A stretch of DNA of 10,064 nucleotides from an uncultured Propionibacteriaceae bacterium (GTDB taxonomy: Bacteria > Actinomycetota > Actinomycetes > Propionibacteriales > Propionibacteriaceae), in the NCBI GenBank assembly GCA_937988865.1, contig CALKHV010000198.1, forward strand, positions 1 through 10,064, in the 5' to 3' direction. The notes under the pieces are model-generated. The model worked only from the letters and a program-made list of their open reading frames with translations, was not told where the DNA came from and did no database searches. Below, in pieces: positions 1 through 8,200 of this stretch (position 1 is its first letter; every line of letters begins with the position of its first letter). The translations under genes were made by a program, and so were the position numbers.

Positions 1-75
1 TGAAACGTTGAAATGGCCAGGATCTTCCACATCTGATCGCAGCCGGGCCGGGCGGCAGCCACCTTCTGCGGAACG

Positions 76-81
76 TACGAT
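76..81 (+). promoter_or_regulatory. -10 box of a probable leaderless promoter for the esterase gene
   Basis: TACGAT matches TANNNT and is followed by exactly 6 nt before the ATG at 88, which would place the transcription start on the A of the start codon. No convincing Shine-Dalgarno sequence lies in front of this ATG, which supports leaderless translation. I see no recognisable -35 hexamer, but -35 boxes are often poorly conserved in actinobacteria. This is inference from position and sequence only. Confidence 0.5.
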
Positions 82-87
82 CAACTC

Positions 88-1119
88 ATGGACGAGATCA
101 ATCCAGCAGGACGCCCGCACAGCCGTGCCGGACGGGTTCGCCCCCGATGGCCACGTCTGCTCAGCGGCGTGGTTCTCGCGATCGCCCTGGTGGGGTGCGG
201 GGCAGCGCAGACCCCGGCGCCATCACCCGAATCCACGACACTGTCCGCGACGACCACACCGTCCGCGACGACCACGCCGGTCGTGACGCCCGACCGAACC
301 GAGACTCCGTCCGACGCCGGGAAGGTCGTGACCGTCGACCTCGAGGGTCGCCCCTTCGCCCTCTACGTGCCGGAGGGTTACCGGTCAACCCAGCCAACAG
401 CACTGATCGTCGCCCTGCACGGGTACACGGGCCGCGCGTCCGATGTCATGGACTACTTCGGGCTTCGAGCCCAGGCGGCGAAGCGGAACATTCTCGTGGC
501 GACACCGGAGGGCACCACCGATTCTGAGGGCAACACGTTCTGGAACGCATCGAAGGCCTGCTGCAACCTGCTCGGGTCCACGGTCGACGACTCTGCATAC
601 CTCAGCAGTGTGATCACGACCGTGCTCGCGTCCTACGCGGTCGACCCTGACCGGGTGTATGTGGTCGGGCACTCGAATGGGGGTTTCATGGCCCATCGCA
701 TGGCTTGCGAGCATGCCGACCAGGTGGCGGCCGTCGCGTCCCTCGCCGGGGCTCTTGACTCCTCGAACGACTGCGACCCCGCCGAAGCGGTCAGCGTGCT
801 CCAGATCCATGGGGACGCTGACCAGATCATCCCCTTCACCGGGGGTGCGATCCTGGGCAACGTCTTCACATCGGCCGCCCAGACCGTCGCCTTCTGGCAG
901 GACGCCAACGGCTGTTCGACCCACACGACGACCGGGACGCGGTTTGACGCCGACCAGAACGTGGTCGGCGACGACGTCACGCCCATCGAGTGGACCGGTT
1001 GCCGGGACGAGACCGGGGTGGCCCTGTGGAGGATCACCGGCGGGAGTCATGTCCCAGCCCTCACCGGCGACTTCGCAGGCGCGCTGGTCGACTGGCTCGA
1101 AGCCCACCGCCGAGGGTAG
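88..1119 (+). CDS. LpqC-type esterase lipoprotein (PHB depolymerase / feruloyl esterase-like)
   Basis: Predicted secreted, lipid-anchored alpha/beta hydrolase of 343 residues, of the poly(3-hydroxybutyrate) depolymerase / feruloyl esterase group that includes mycobacterial LpqC. A basic N-terminus (to about residue 23) and a hydrophobic stretch lead to the lipobox LVGC, with Cys37 the lipidation site. A Thr/Pro/Ser-rich linker (about 42-76) follows; within it an 18-bp DNA unit (243-260, 261-278) is repeated once, encoding SATTTP twice. The hydrolase domain carries an oxyanion-hole HGYTG (111-115), the vicinal cysteine pair Cys158-Cys159 usual in this family, the nucleophile elbow GHSNGG (Ser196), HGDAD (probable Asp245) and GGSH (His321). 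All three members of the triad are present. Natural substrate is unknown; short polyesters or acyl esters are plausible. It is convergent with the helicase gene, stop codons 8 nt apart. The start is the ATG preceded by TACGAT. Confidence 0.88.
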   Translation: MDEINPAGRPHSRAGRVRPRWPRLLSGVVLAIALVGCGAAQTPAPSPESTTLSATTTPSATTTPVVTPDRTETPSDAGKVVTVDLEGRPFALYVPEGYRSTQPTALIVALHGYTGRASDVMDYFGLRAQAAKRNILVATPEGTTDSEGNTFWNASKACCNLLGSTVDDSAYLSSVITTVLASYAVDPDRVYVVGHSNGGFMAHRMACEHADQVAAVASLAGALDSSNDCDPAEAVSVLQIHGDADQIIPFTGGAILGNVFTSAAQTVAFWQDANGCSTHTTTGTRFDADQNVVGDDVTPIEWTGCRDETGVALWRITGGSHVPALTGDFAGALVDWLEAHRRG

Positions 1120-1127
1120 GTCCGGCG

Positions 1128-2591
1128 TCAGGCCGACAGCTTGCTGCGCCCGCGTCCCGACGACCGACGGTAACCACTCTGCTGCGAAAGGCGCACCACG
1201 GTGGCGTCCCGGGTGCCGGTGGCGGGGGCAGCCCCGCGCGTGTTGCTTCGGCTCGGCTGGGAGGTGGGTTCCTGCCTGGCGCGCGTCCGGTTGGGTGTTG
1301 AGCCCCCCGATCGACGGCCAGCCTGTGCCGGAGCCTTGGCCGCCACGCGCGACGCAGCCGACGGGGCGTCCACGAGGGTGACCGGGGCGGCCGGCGTACC
1401 GACCAGCGCCTTCACCCTCACGTCGCCCGACTGCACGGGAGCAGGCATCGCGGTGATCTTCGCGGCCCGGGCCATCGAGTGGAAGTCCGCACGCTGCTCC
1501 GGCAGGACCAGCGTGATGACGTCGCCGTCGTTGCCGGCGCGGGCGGTGCGCCCGGAGCGGTGCAGGTAGGCCTTGTGCTCGGCCGGCGGGTCGACGTGGA
1601 CGACGAGGTCGACGTCGTCGACATGGATGCCTCGGGCCGCGATGTCGGTCGCCACCATGACGCGGACCTCGCCGTCGGCGAACGCCTGCAGGCCACGCTC
1701 ACGCGCATTCTGCGACAGGTTTCCGTGCAGTTCGACGGCGGGGATTCCGTCGGCGGTGAGCTCGCGGGCCAACTTGCGGGCCTGGTGCTTGGTGCGGGTG
1801 AAGAGAAGTCGACGGGTTGATCCGCTGGCCAGTTCGTGGACGATCTGGCGCTTGTGTGACGCGTCCCTCACGAGGAAGACGTGGTGCGTCATCGCCGTGA
1901 CCGGCGACTCCTCCCCGTCGACGCTGTGCACGAGGGGCTGATGGAGGAAGCGCTTCACGAGCTTGTCGACGCCGCTGTCGAGCGTGGCGGAGAACAGCAT
2001 GCGTTGCCCCATGCCCGGGGTGGCGGCGAGGATGCGGGTGACCCCCGGGAGGAAGCCGAGGTCGGCCATGTGGTCGGCCTCATCCAGAATCGTGATCGCG
2101 ACGGCGTCCAGACGGATCTCGCCCTGGGACATGAGGTCCTCCAGGCGTCCGGGGGTGGCCACGACGATGTCGACGCCGCGACGCAACTGGGTCACCTGAC
2201 GGTGCTGGCTGACGCCTCCGAAGATGGTCATCACGGTCAGGCCGGCGGCGGTGGCCAGGGGTTCGATCGTGTCGACGATCTGGTTGGCGAGTTCGCGTGT
2301 GGGTGCCAGGACGAGACCGCGCGGACGCTTGGGCGCGCTGCGTCCGGCCAGTGCGTCACCTGACGGGACCAGGCGAGCGAGCCTGGAAACCAGGGGAAGC
2401 GCGAAGGCGAGGGTCTTGCCCGAGCCGGTGCGTCCGCGGCCCAGGACGTCGCGGCCGGCGAGGGTGTCGGGAAGGGTGGCGGTCTGGATGGGGAAGGGCG
2501 AGGTGATTCCGCCCTTGGTGAGACCGGTGATGAGCGAAGACGGGACGCCCAGCGTCGCAAAGGTCGCTGAGGCGGGAACTGAATGTGACAA
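1128..2591 (-). CDS. DEAD-box ATP-dependent RNA helicase (RhlE-like group)
   Basis: ATP-dependent RNA helicase of 487 residues, expected to remodel RNA in the cytoplasm (ribosome assembly, mRNA decay or cold adaptation in this family). All core motifs are visible: Q-motif (Phe11 and Gln36), Walker A RTGSGKT (54-60), PTREL (97-101), TPGRL (146-150), DEAD (170-173), SAT (201-203), ARGIHVDDV (319-327) and HRSGRTARAG (344-353). From about residue 415 the protein becomes a basic, Ser/Arg/Gly-rich tail, probably disordered and RNA-binding. The start is a TTG at 2591: no ATG or GTG follows before the Q-motif, and an in-frame TGA lies 8 codons upstream. No good ribosome site precedes the TTG; the nearby AAAGGA serves an upstream ATG that is stopped at codon 3 (see 2613-2632). 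A weak hairpin at 1120-1137 (6-bp stem with one bulge, no U-run) sits at the convergent junction with the esterase gene. Confidence 0.95.
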   Translation of the reverse strand: MSHSVPASATFATLGVPSSLITGLTKGGITSPFPIQTATLPDTLAGRDVLGRGRTGSGKTLAFALPLVSRLARLVPSGDALAGRSAPKRPRGLVLAPTRELANQIVDTIEPLATAAGLTVMTIFGGVSQHRQVTQLRRGVDIVVATPGRLEDLMSQGEIRLDAVAITILDEADHMADLGFLPGVTRILAATPGMGQRMLFSATLDSGVDKLVKRFLHQPLVHSVDGEESPVTAMTHHVFLVRDASHKRQIVHELASGSTRRLLFTRTKHQARKLARELTADGIPAVELHGNLSQNARERGLQAFADGEVRVMVATDIAARGIHVDDVDLVVHVDPPAEHKAYLHRSGRTARAGNDGDVITLVLPEQRADFHSMARAAKITAMPAPVQSGDVRVKALVGTPAAPVTLVDAPSAASRVAAKAPAQAGRRSGGSTPNRTRARQEPTSQPSRSNTRGAAPATGTRDATVVRLSQQSGYRRSSGRGRSKLSA

Positions 2592-2612
2592 GAGACTGCT
2601 TTCGATTGAGGG

Positions 2613-2632
2613 TCACCACATCCAAGTCCTTT
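2613..2632 (-). promoter_or_regulatory. Ribosome site plus two-codon ORF (ATG TGG TGA) upstream of the helicase
   Basis: On the minus strand AAAGGA (2632-2627) is followed after 5 nt by ATG (2621), TGG, then TGA (2615-2613). This ATG is in frame with the helicase TTG start at 2591, 30 nt downstream. It is the best initiation signal in the region, yet it encodes only Met-Trp. A GTG overlapping the TGA (2616-2614) opens a different frame. Possible readings are a minimal leader ORF with reinitiation at TTG, a nonsense mutation that shortened the helicase N-terminus, or a base error. The sequence is clear; the role is inference. Confidence 0.4.
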
Positions 2633-2701
2633 CGCGTCCCGGGCGGCGAGGCCACCAGCGCGAAGCGGTGTGGTGCGATGTCGGGCTGCGAGATGCGCGC
2701 C

Positions 2702-2731
2702 CTGCCTGACCATTGTCTCATGATCAGGCAG
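2702..2731. other. 8-bp inverted repeat between the aldo/keto reductase and helicase genes
   Basis: CTGCCTGA (2702-2709) and its exact reverse complement TCAGGCAG (2724-2731) are separated by 14 nt. The structure lies 56 nt past the end of the aldo/keto reductase gene and about 110 nt before the helicase start, the only sizeable gap between the two. It could be a transcript-end hairpin, although no T-run follows, or an operator in the helicase promoter region. I see no convincing -35/-10 pair here. Confidence 0.35.
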
Positions 2732-2786
2732 TTCGGCACGAACGCACCTTGTCCCGGCCTCGGAAGCAGGGAGCTCAGCGAGGTGT

Positions 2787-3800
2787 TCAGGCGCCGGGAA
2801 GCGGTGCGTCCCGGTTGGTCATGGCCTCCTGCGCCGGGGCGTAACGTGCCCCGACGATCGGGATCTGGTCGGCCGCCGTCTGGATCTCGGCCAACTGGGC
2901 CCCCGTCAGTTCGACGTCGGACGCCGCCGCGTTCTCTTCCATCCGGCTGATCCGACGGGTGCCCGGGATGGGGACGATCCACGGCTGCTGTGCGAGCAGC
3001 CAGGCCAGCGCAACCTGCCCCGGAGCGACGTCGGCCTCGTAGGCGACGCGGGTGATGACGTCGACCAGGGCCTGGTTCGCAGCGAGGGCTTCCGCCTGGA
3101 AGCGCGGGATGCCGGCGCGGATGTCGGTGGCGCCGAAGGTGGTGGTCGTGGCGATCGATCCGGTGAGGAACCCCTTGCCGAGGGGGCTGTAGGGCACCAT
3201 GCCGATGCCGAGTTCGGCCAGGACCGGGATCACGTCGGCCTCGCGGTCGCGCCACCACAGCGAGTATTCGCTCTGGACCGCCGCGACGGGCTGGACGGCA
3301 TGTGCCCTCCGAATCGTGCCGGCTGCCGCCTCGGACAGACCGAAGTGACGCACCTTGCCCGCCTCGATGAGTTCCTTGACAGTCCCGGCAACGTCCTCGA
3401 TCGGCACTGCGGGATCGACGCGGTGCTGGTAGTAGAGGTCGATGTGGTCGGTCCGCAGGCGACGCAGCGATCCCTCGACCGCGCGTCGGATGCTCTCCGG
3501 GCGGCTGCACACACCGCCGCCCGTGACGCCGTTCTCCTCGAACGCGAACCCGAACTTGGTGGCGATCATGACCTGGTCACGCAACGGCTCCAGTGCCTCG
3601 CCGACGATGTCCTCGTTCGCGAACGGTCCATACACCTCTGCGGTGTCGAAGAAGGTGACACCGACCTCGACCGCGCGCCTGATGACGGCGATCGCGTCCG
3701 CCCGGGGTGGTGGGCTGTCGGCGTAGGCGCCGGTGAAACTCATGCATCCGAGACCGATCTCAGAGACGACCAGATCGCTGCCGAGCGTCCGCTGCTTCAT
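2787..3800 (-). CDS. Aldo/keto reductase (NADPH-dependent oxidoreductase)
   Basis: Cytoplasmic (alpha/beta)8-barrel oxidoreductase of 337 residues, the normal length for the family, predicted to reduce aldehydes or ketones with NADPH. The catalytic tetrad is visible: Asp52 in FFDTAEVYGP, Tyr57, Lys82 in ATKFGF and His126 in YYQHR. The cofactor-binding stretch near the C-terminus, IPGTRRISRMEENAAA (278-293), is typical of the group that includes plant auxin-induced-like reductases and YajO-type proteins. I chose the ATG at 3800 because AAAGGG (3813-3808) stands 7 nt before it and the family N-terminus (MKQRTLG) begins there; an in-frame ATG at 3860 would add 20 unconserved residues. It is the last of three co-oriented genes, 105 nt after the methyltransferase, so it may have its own promoter. 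The physiological substrate cannot be told from sequence. Confidence 0.93.
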   Translation of the reverse strand: MKQRTLGSDLVVSEIGLGCMSFTGAYADSPPPRADAIAVIRRAVEVGVTFFDTAEVYGPFANEDIVGEALEPLRDQVMIATKFGFAFEENGVTGGGVCSRPESIRRAVEGSLRRLRTDHIDLYYQHRVDPAVPIEDVAGTVKELIEAGKVRHFGLSEAAAGTIRRAHAVQPVAAVQSEYSLWWRDREADVIPVLAELGIGMVPYSPLGKGFLTGSIATTTTFGATDIRAGIPRFQAEALAANQALVDVITRVAYEADVAPGQVALAWLLAQQPWIVPIPGTRRISRMEENAAASDVELTGAQLAEIQTAADQIPIVGARYAPAQEAMTNRDAPLPGA

Positions 3801-3822
3801 GGTGGGGCCCTTTCGTCGTGGA

Positions 3823-3841
3823 GCGCCATCAGGCGCCATCA
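3823..3841. repeat. Tandem 9-bp direct repeat in the aldo/keto reductase leader
   Basis: GCGCCATCA occurs twice (3823-3831 and 3833-3841) with 1 nt between; on the minus strand this reads TGATGGCGC twice. It lies 23-41 nt upstream of the aldo/keto reductase start codon, just 5' of its ribosome site. The spacing of one helical turn (10 bp) would suit cooperative binding by a regulator, but this is speculative and it may be a simple duplication. Confidence 0.3.
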
Positions 3842-3905
3842 CCCCAAAGCCAACCACCACCCGGGCCGGCGAACCAGTGACTGTCAGTACCTGTCGCCGC
3901 CGGGG

Positions 3906-4502
3906 TCACTCCTTGCGCGCATGGACTCGTTCGATGACGCCGTGGGCGAGTCGATCCGACTCGACGAGTGTCAGCCCTGCCGTGGCCAGGTGGTCGAGCG
4001 GACGCCGGGTGAAGTGCTCTCCGGCCAGCGGAATCGTGACGGACTCGAGCGCGCGTTGACCCCACCGGACGGGCCGGGTGGTGGCGACCACGTGGTCGGC
4101 CAGAAGCAGGCGTCCACCCGGACGCAGGATGCGCGCACACTCGGCAAGAGCGCGGTCGATGTCAGCAACCTCGCACATCGCGAAGGTGCAGACGACGGAG
4201 TCGAAGGTGGCGTCCGGGAACGGCAGGGTCAGCGCATCGCCCGTTGTCGCCACGACATCGAGCCCGAGTGTGTTCGCCCGGGAGACCGCGAGGGCCAGCA
4301 TGTCGGCGTCCCGGTCGAGGGCGGTCAGGTGCACGTCTGGACCGTAGTTGGGCAGGTTCAGCCCGGTTCCCACCGCGATCTCGAGGGTGTCGCCGACCGC
4401 GCGTCCGCACACCCAGACCCGTGTGTCGGCGAAGAAGCGCCGCTCAAGCCGGCGCATGACGTAGTCGAAGCGGGCCGCCCGGCCGGCAACTGGTGAGTCC
4501 AC
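3906..4502 (-). CDS. Class I SAM-dependent methyltransferase (UbiE/PmtA-like)
   Basis: Cytoplasmic methyltransferase of 198 residues with a Rossmann-like fold that transfers a methyl group from S-adenosylmethionine. Motif I is LEIAVGTG (40-46, through Gly46), the acidic end of beta-2 is at Asp63, GDAL (88-91) binds the adenine side, PFPDATFDSVV (94-104) is motif IV, and LRPGGRLLLADH (126-137) is the post-motif helix/strand. The overall pattern, including GEHFTRRPLDHL (161-172), resembles small UbiE / phosphatidylethanolamine-methyltransferase-like proteins. The acceptor is unknown: a quinone, lipid or small molecule are all possible. The start is GTG at 4502; no in-frame start lies between it and the upstream stop, and the next ATG (Met16) would cut into conserved sequence. 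The G-run before GTG is too close to be a good ribosome site. It lies 29 nt after the nitroreductase stop, consistent with co-transcription. Confidence 0.85.
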   Translation of the reverse strand: MDSPVAGRAARFDYVMRRLERRFFADTRVWVCGRAVGDTLEIAVGTGLNLPNYGPDVHLTALDRDADMLALAVSRANTLGLDVVATTGDALTLPFPDATFDSVVCTFAMCEVADIDRALAECARILRPGGRLLLADHVVATTRPVRWGQRALESVTIPLAGEHFTRRPLDHLATAGLTLVESDRLAHGVIERVHARKE

Positions 4503-4508
4503 TCCCCC

Positions 4509-4514
4509 ATTGTG
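4509..4514 (-). promoter_or_regulatory. Weak -10-like box 6 nt before the methyltransferase GTG
   Basis: On the minus strand CACAAT (4514-4509) is followed by GGGGGA and then GTG. It matches 4 of 6 positions of TATAAT and stands at leaderless distance. Alone it would be unconvincing. I list it because it shares its position with the boxes of four other genes here and because the GTG lacks a properly spaced ribosome site. Confidence 0.25.
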
Positions 4515-4531
4515 CCGGGCGACTGAGGCTC

Positions 4532-5047
4532 CTAGGGACGCTCAACCCAGCGGAGGGTCTCCAGGTCGTCGCGCGTGCGCTCGCCCGCCTGGACGCCTTC
4601 CGGGACCACGCCGAAGGCCGTCATCGTCACGGCGATGTGGGGTTTCACGATGCCGAACTCGCGGCTCAACCCCTCGCGGTCGAAGGTGGCGAACTGGCGG
4701 GCGTGCAGGCCCAATGCCTCGCCCTGGATGCTCATGTGGGTGACGGCGCCGCCGACGTCGTAGAGGGCGAAGTCCATCTCGGGCACACGGCTGGCGTAGA
4801 TGTTGACGACCAGCACGGACGCATCCAGCGCCCAGTCGGAGAAGCCCGAGACGAACGGACGCAGGCGTTGCCAGGTCGCGTCATTGCGGCGTCCGACAAT
4901 GAACCGCCACGGCTGCCGATTCCTGGCCGATGGCGCCCACCGGGCGGCTTCGAGCAACAGCTGGACGTCGGTTTCGGACACGTTGTGGAGCCCATCGAAT
5001 TCCTGCGGGCTCCATCGGCCCCGCAGGAGTTCCGCGATGTCGGTCAT
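4532..5047 (-). CDS. Nitroreductase family protein (FMN-dependent oxidoreductase)
   Basis: Small cytoplasmic flavoprotein of 171 residues, predicted to bind FMN as a dimer and use NAD(P)H to reduce nitro compounds, quinones or similar electron-poor substrates. Visible family features are the N-terminal GRWSPQEFD (10-18), a variant of the usual RRSxRxF phosphate-binding segment with Trp in the second position; AARWAPSARNRQPWRF (34-49), which forms the FMN site; and YDVGGAVTHMSIQGEALGLHAR (96-117), the dimer and flavin-contact helix. I place the start at ATG 5047, where family homology begins; a longer in-frame extension to 5188 would run through the intergenic region and has no family character. 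TAAATT ends 7 nt before this ATG, suggesting a leaderless transcript. It is the first of a three-gene co-oriented group with a methyltransferase and an aldo/keto reductase. The in vivo substrate is unknown. Confidence 0.9.
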   Translation of the reverse strand: MTDIAELLRGRWSPQEFDGLHNVSETDVQLLLEAARWAPSARNRQPWRFIVGRRNDATWQRLRPFVSGFSDWALDASVLVVNIYASRVPEMDFALYDVGGAVTHMSIQGEALGLHARQFATFDREGLSREFGIVKPHIAVTMTAFGVVPEGVQAGERTRDDLETLRWVERP

Positions 5048-5054
5048 GGTGACG

Positions 5055-5060
5055 AATTTA
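5055..5060 (-). promoter_or_regulatory. -10 box of a probable leaderless promoter for the nitroreductase
   Basis: On the minus strand TAAATT (5060-5055) is followed by 7 nt and then the ATG at 5047. It stands out as an AT-rich hexamer in a GC-rich gap. There is no well-spaced ribosome site. TTGGCG (5087-5082) lies 21 nt upstream, too far for a standard -35. Confidence 0.55.
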
Positions 5061-5119
5061 CCCACCCACGCCCGCCCCTGGCGCCAAAAGGCCTGACCTC
5101 TGGGGCGTCCCGGGTGCAT

Positions 5120-5154
5120 CCTGTGAGTGGGGAATCGCCCGCCTCGATCACAGG
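5120..5154. promoter_or_regulatory. Long-spaced inverted repeat upstream of the large enzyme-like gene
   Basis: CCTGTGA (5120-5126) and its exact reverse complement TCACAGG (5148-5154) are separated by 21 nt, in the 162-nt divergent gap and 56 nt before the start of the 1145-residue protein. It could form a leader hairpin or hold two half-sites for a regulator controlling one or both divergent genes. The half-sites look like CRP halves (TGTGA/TCACA), but the spacing is wrong for CRP (21 nt rather than 6). Confidence 0.3.
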
Positions 5155-5209
5155 CGTCCACCGTTCCCTGCACGCCCGTCGTGCCCACCTGTTCGCCGCA
5201 GAGGTCGCC

Positions 5210-8200
5210 ATGTCATCAGCCGCCCACGCCGCCGCCACGAGTTCCACCGTCGAAGGCACACCCGTCATGATCGACGGGCGACGCTTCTATCGGATCGACG
5301 GGATCGACCACCTGCCTCCCTTCTTCATGACGATCGTCGGAGCCAGCGACCTCTGGCTGTTCATCTCGAGCACCGGGGGTCTGACCGCGGGGCGCAACGA
5401 CGCCGAGCACGCCCTCTTCCCGTACTACACCGATGACAAGGTCACCGAGTCGGCGTCGCACACGGGCGGTCTGACCGCCATTCGCGTCGAGACCGAGGGC
5501 GGGAGCGTGGTCTGGCTGCCCTTCGCGCCGATCCGTCCCGGCGACCCGGCGGTCCACCGCGCCTTGCTGAAGGACGATCTCGGCACCGAGCTGATCTTCG
5601 AAGAGGCCCGACCCGATCTGGGGCTGGTGCTTCGCGTCACCTGGACCACCAGCGGCCGTTTCGGCATCGTCCGGTCGTGCGAGGTGGCCGACACCAGTGG
5701 ACGCGCGCGCAGTCTCGTGGTGCTGGATGGCGTCCAGAATCTTCTCCCGGCCGGGGTGACGTCGCAGACCCAGAACGAGTTCTCGGTCCTGTTGGACGCG
5801 TACAAACGTGCCGAGGTCGACCCGGCGTCCGGTTTGGGGACCTTCTACCTGAACTCAACCCTCACCGATCTCGCTGAACCGAGCGAGTCGCTCCAGGCGA
5901 CGGTCGCCTGGCAGGCGGGCCTCGACGACGTGACCCACCTGATCTCGTCCCGTCAGGTCGGCGCATTCCTGGCGGGCGATGACGTGGTGACAGAGAGCGA
6001 GATCCGCGGCGATCGCGGCGCCTACCTCGTGGTGGCCCCCGTCCGGCTTGCTGCCAGCGGGACGCGAGCGTGGCGAACCGTGCTCGACACGCCGTTGAAC
6101 GCGGCCGCAGTCGTGGCGCTGGCCCATGAACTGAGGGACCTGTCCTCGGCGTCCGAGGCGGTCATTGCCGACGTCGAGCGCACTCGGGTCGAGTTGGAAC
6201 GCCTCGTCGGGGCAGCCGACGGAGTGCAGGTGAGTGGGGAACCCCTGGCGGCGGCGCACCACAGCGCGAACGTGTTGTTCAACATCATGCGCGGCGGCGT
6301 CCCTGCGGACGGTGGCTGGGTGAGTGCCGACGACGTCCGTGCCTTCGTGAGTCTCCGTAGCCCGCGCACGGCGTCCCGCTTCTCGGACGCCCTCGACTCG
6401 CTCCCCGATCGACTGACCACGGCCGACCTGATCGCGCGCTCCGAGTCGACCGGCGATCCTGACGTCATCCGACTTGCCCGCGAGTACCTTCCCCTGACCT
6501 TCAGCCGCCGGCACGGCGACCCGAGCCGACCCTGGAACAAGTTCAGGATCGCCTCGACCAACCCGGACGGCACCCTGCGCGTGGACTACCAGGGCAACTG
6601 GCGCGACATCCTGCAGAACTGGGAGGCGCTGTCGTGGTCGTTCCCCGAACTGGTCGAGCCGATGCTCCAGGTGCTGCTCGACTCGACCACCGCCGACGGT
6701 TACAACCCGTATCGCATCATGAGGGCCGGGGTCGACTGGGAGGTGCCGGAGCCGGGCAATCCGTGGGCGAACATCGGCTACTGGAGTGATCATCAGATCG
6801 TGTACCTCCTGCGGCTGCTGGAGACGTCCCACCGCCTCCACCCGGGCCGGCTCGACGACCTCGTCGACCGTGCGATCTTCACCCACGCCGACGTGCCGTA
6901 CCGGATCGCGTCCTACGACCGGATCGTCCGTGACCCGGTGCACACGATCGACTTCGACGAGGCCGCGGACGCCCTGGTGCGCAGCCGCGAGGCCGCAGAG
7001 GGCGGGGACGCGAGACTGCTGCACACGGCCGAGGGAGACCTCGTCCGGGTCACGCTCGCCGAGAAGCTCCTGCTGCCGATGGCTGCGAAGCTGGTGAACC
7101 TGGTTCCGGACGGCGGCGTCTGGATGAACACTCAGCGTCCGGAGTGGAACGACGCCAACAACGCCCTGGTCGGACGCGGGCTCTCGGTGGTGACGCTCGC
7201 CCAACTGCGCCGCTACGTGGCGTTCCTGCAAGGACTCCTGACCCGGGACGTCTCGCTCAGCACCGAGTTGGCCGACCTCCTCGCCGAGCTGCACTCGATC
7301 CTGTCGCGGCACGCTGATCAGGCCCGAGCCGGGTTCACCGATGCGGAACGACGAGGGGTGATGGACGAACTCGGCACGGCGGGCAGTGACTTCCGGGCCA
7401 GGGTCTACTCGGGGGCGTCCGGTCAGGTCTCACGCGTCCAGTCAGATGCCGTCCGTGGACTGCTCGACCTTGCCCTGGTCTTCGCGGACGCAGGCCTGCG
7501 GGCCAACCGTCGCGAGGACGGGCTCTACCACTCCTACAACGTGCTCGACCTGGGCTCCGGGACTGCCGCCGTCCGCCGGTTGTCGGTGATGCTCGAAGGT
7601 CAGGTCGCAGTGTTGTCGTCCGGCCTCCTCACGCCCGAGGACTGCCTGAACGTCCTGGCATCCCTGCGGGCCAGCGCGCTGTATCGCGCAGACCAGGACT
7701 CCTACATGCTCTACCCCGACCGCGACCTGCCCCGATTCCTGGACCGCAATCAGGTGCCGGCCGACCGTGTCGGGACACTGATGCGCAGCCTCATCGAGGC
7801 CGGTGACCAGTCCGTCGTGCTGTCGGACGTGAATGGTGTCGTGAGGTTCGCGTCCGCCATTCACAACGCCCGCGACGTCGTTGCCGCCCTGCACAGCCTT
7901 CCGTCCGGCCTGGCCGGGAGCGACGACGAGCAGGCCGACCTGCTCGCAGCATTCGAGGACACCTTCAGGCATGCCGAGTTCACCGGACGCTCGGGCTCGT
8001 TCTTCGCCTACGAGGGGCTCGGCTCGATCTACTGGCACATGGTGTCGAAGCTGCTGCTGGCAGTGCAGGAGAACCTTGAGCTGGCGGTCGCGTCCGGGGC
8101 TGGGGTGGACGTCATCGGACGTCTCCGAGCCGCCTACGAGGACGTTCGTCACGGGCTGGGCTACTGCAAGTCGCCCGCGGTGTACGGGGCCTTCCCTGTC

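Noticed and set aside
1120..1137. A strong terminator between the esterase and helicase genes
   Set aside because: The stem has only 6 pairs with a bulge, overlaps the helicase stop codon and has no T-run, so I mention it only within the helicase entry.
2356..3510. A 384-codon open frame on the minus strand spanning the helicase-reductase gap
   Set aside because: It overlaps two genes with clear catalytic motifs in other frames, and its translation is Arg/Pro/Gly-rich without motifs.
3300..4496. A 398-codon open frame on the plus strand
   Set aside because: It lies antisense to the aldo/keto reductase and methyltransferase genes, which have full sets of conserved residues. Its translation has no recognisable motifs and it is explained by GC-rich third positions.
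5120..5154. A CRP-type cAMP receptor site
   Set aside because: The TGTGA and TCACA halves are separated by 21 nt instead of 6, so a CRP dimer would not fit.
5163..5180. A stray copy of the terminal 51-bp repeat
   Set aside because: Only about 10 bases (TTCCCTGCAC) match the reverse strand of the unit; the rest differs, so chance is likely.
4493..5209. An N-terminal extension of the large protein by 239 codons
   Set aside because: The open frame runs antisense through the nitroreductase gene, while AGAGG and ATG at 5210 give a well-placed start.
5855..7312. A 485-codon open frame on the minus strand
   Set aside because: Antisense to the large enzyme-like gene; its translation is rich in Arg, Gly, His and Val with no domain signature, as expected for a GC-rich shadow frame. 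The same applies to the 307-codon frame at 7442-8365.
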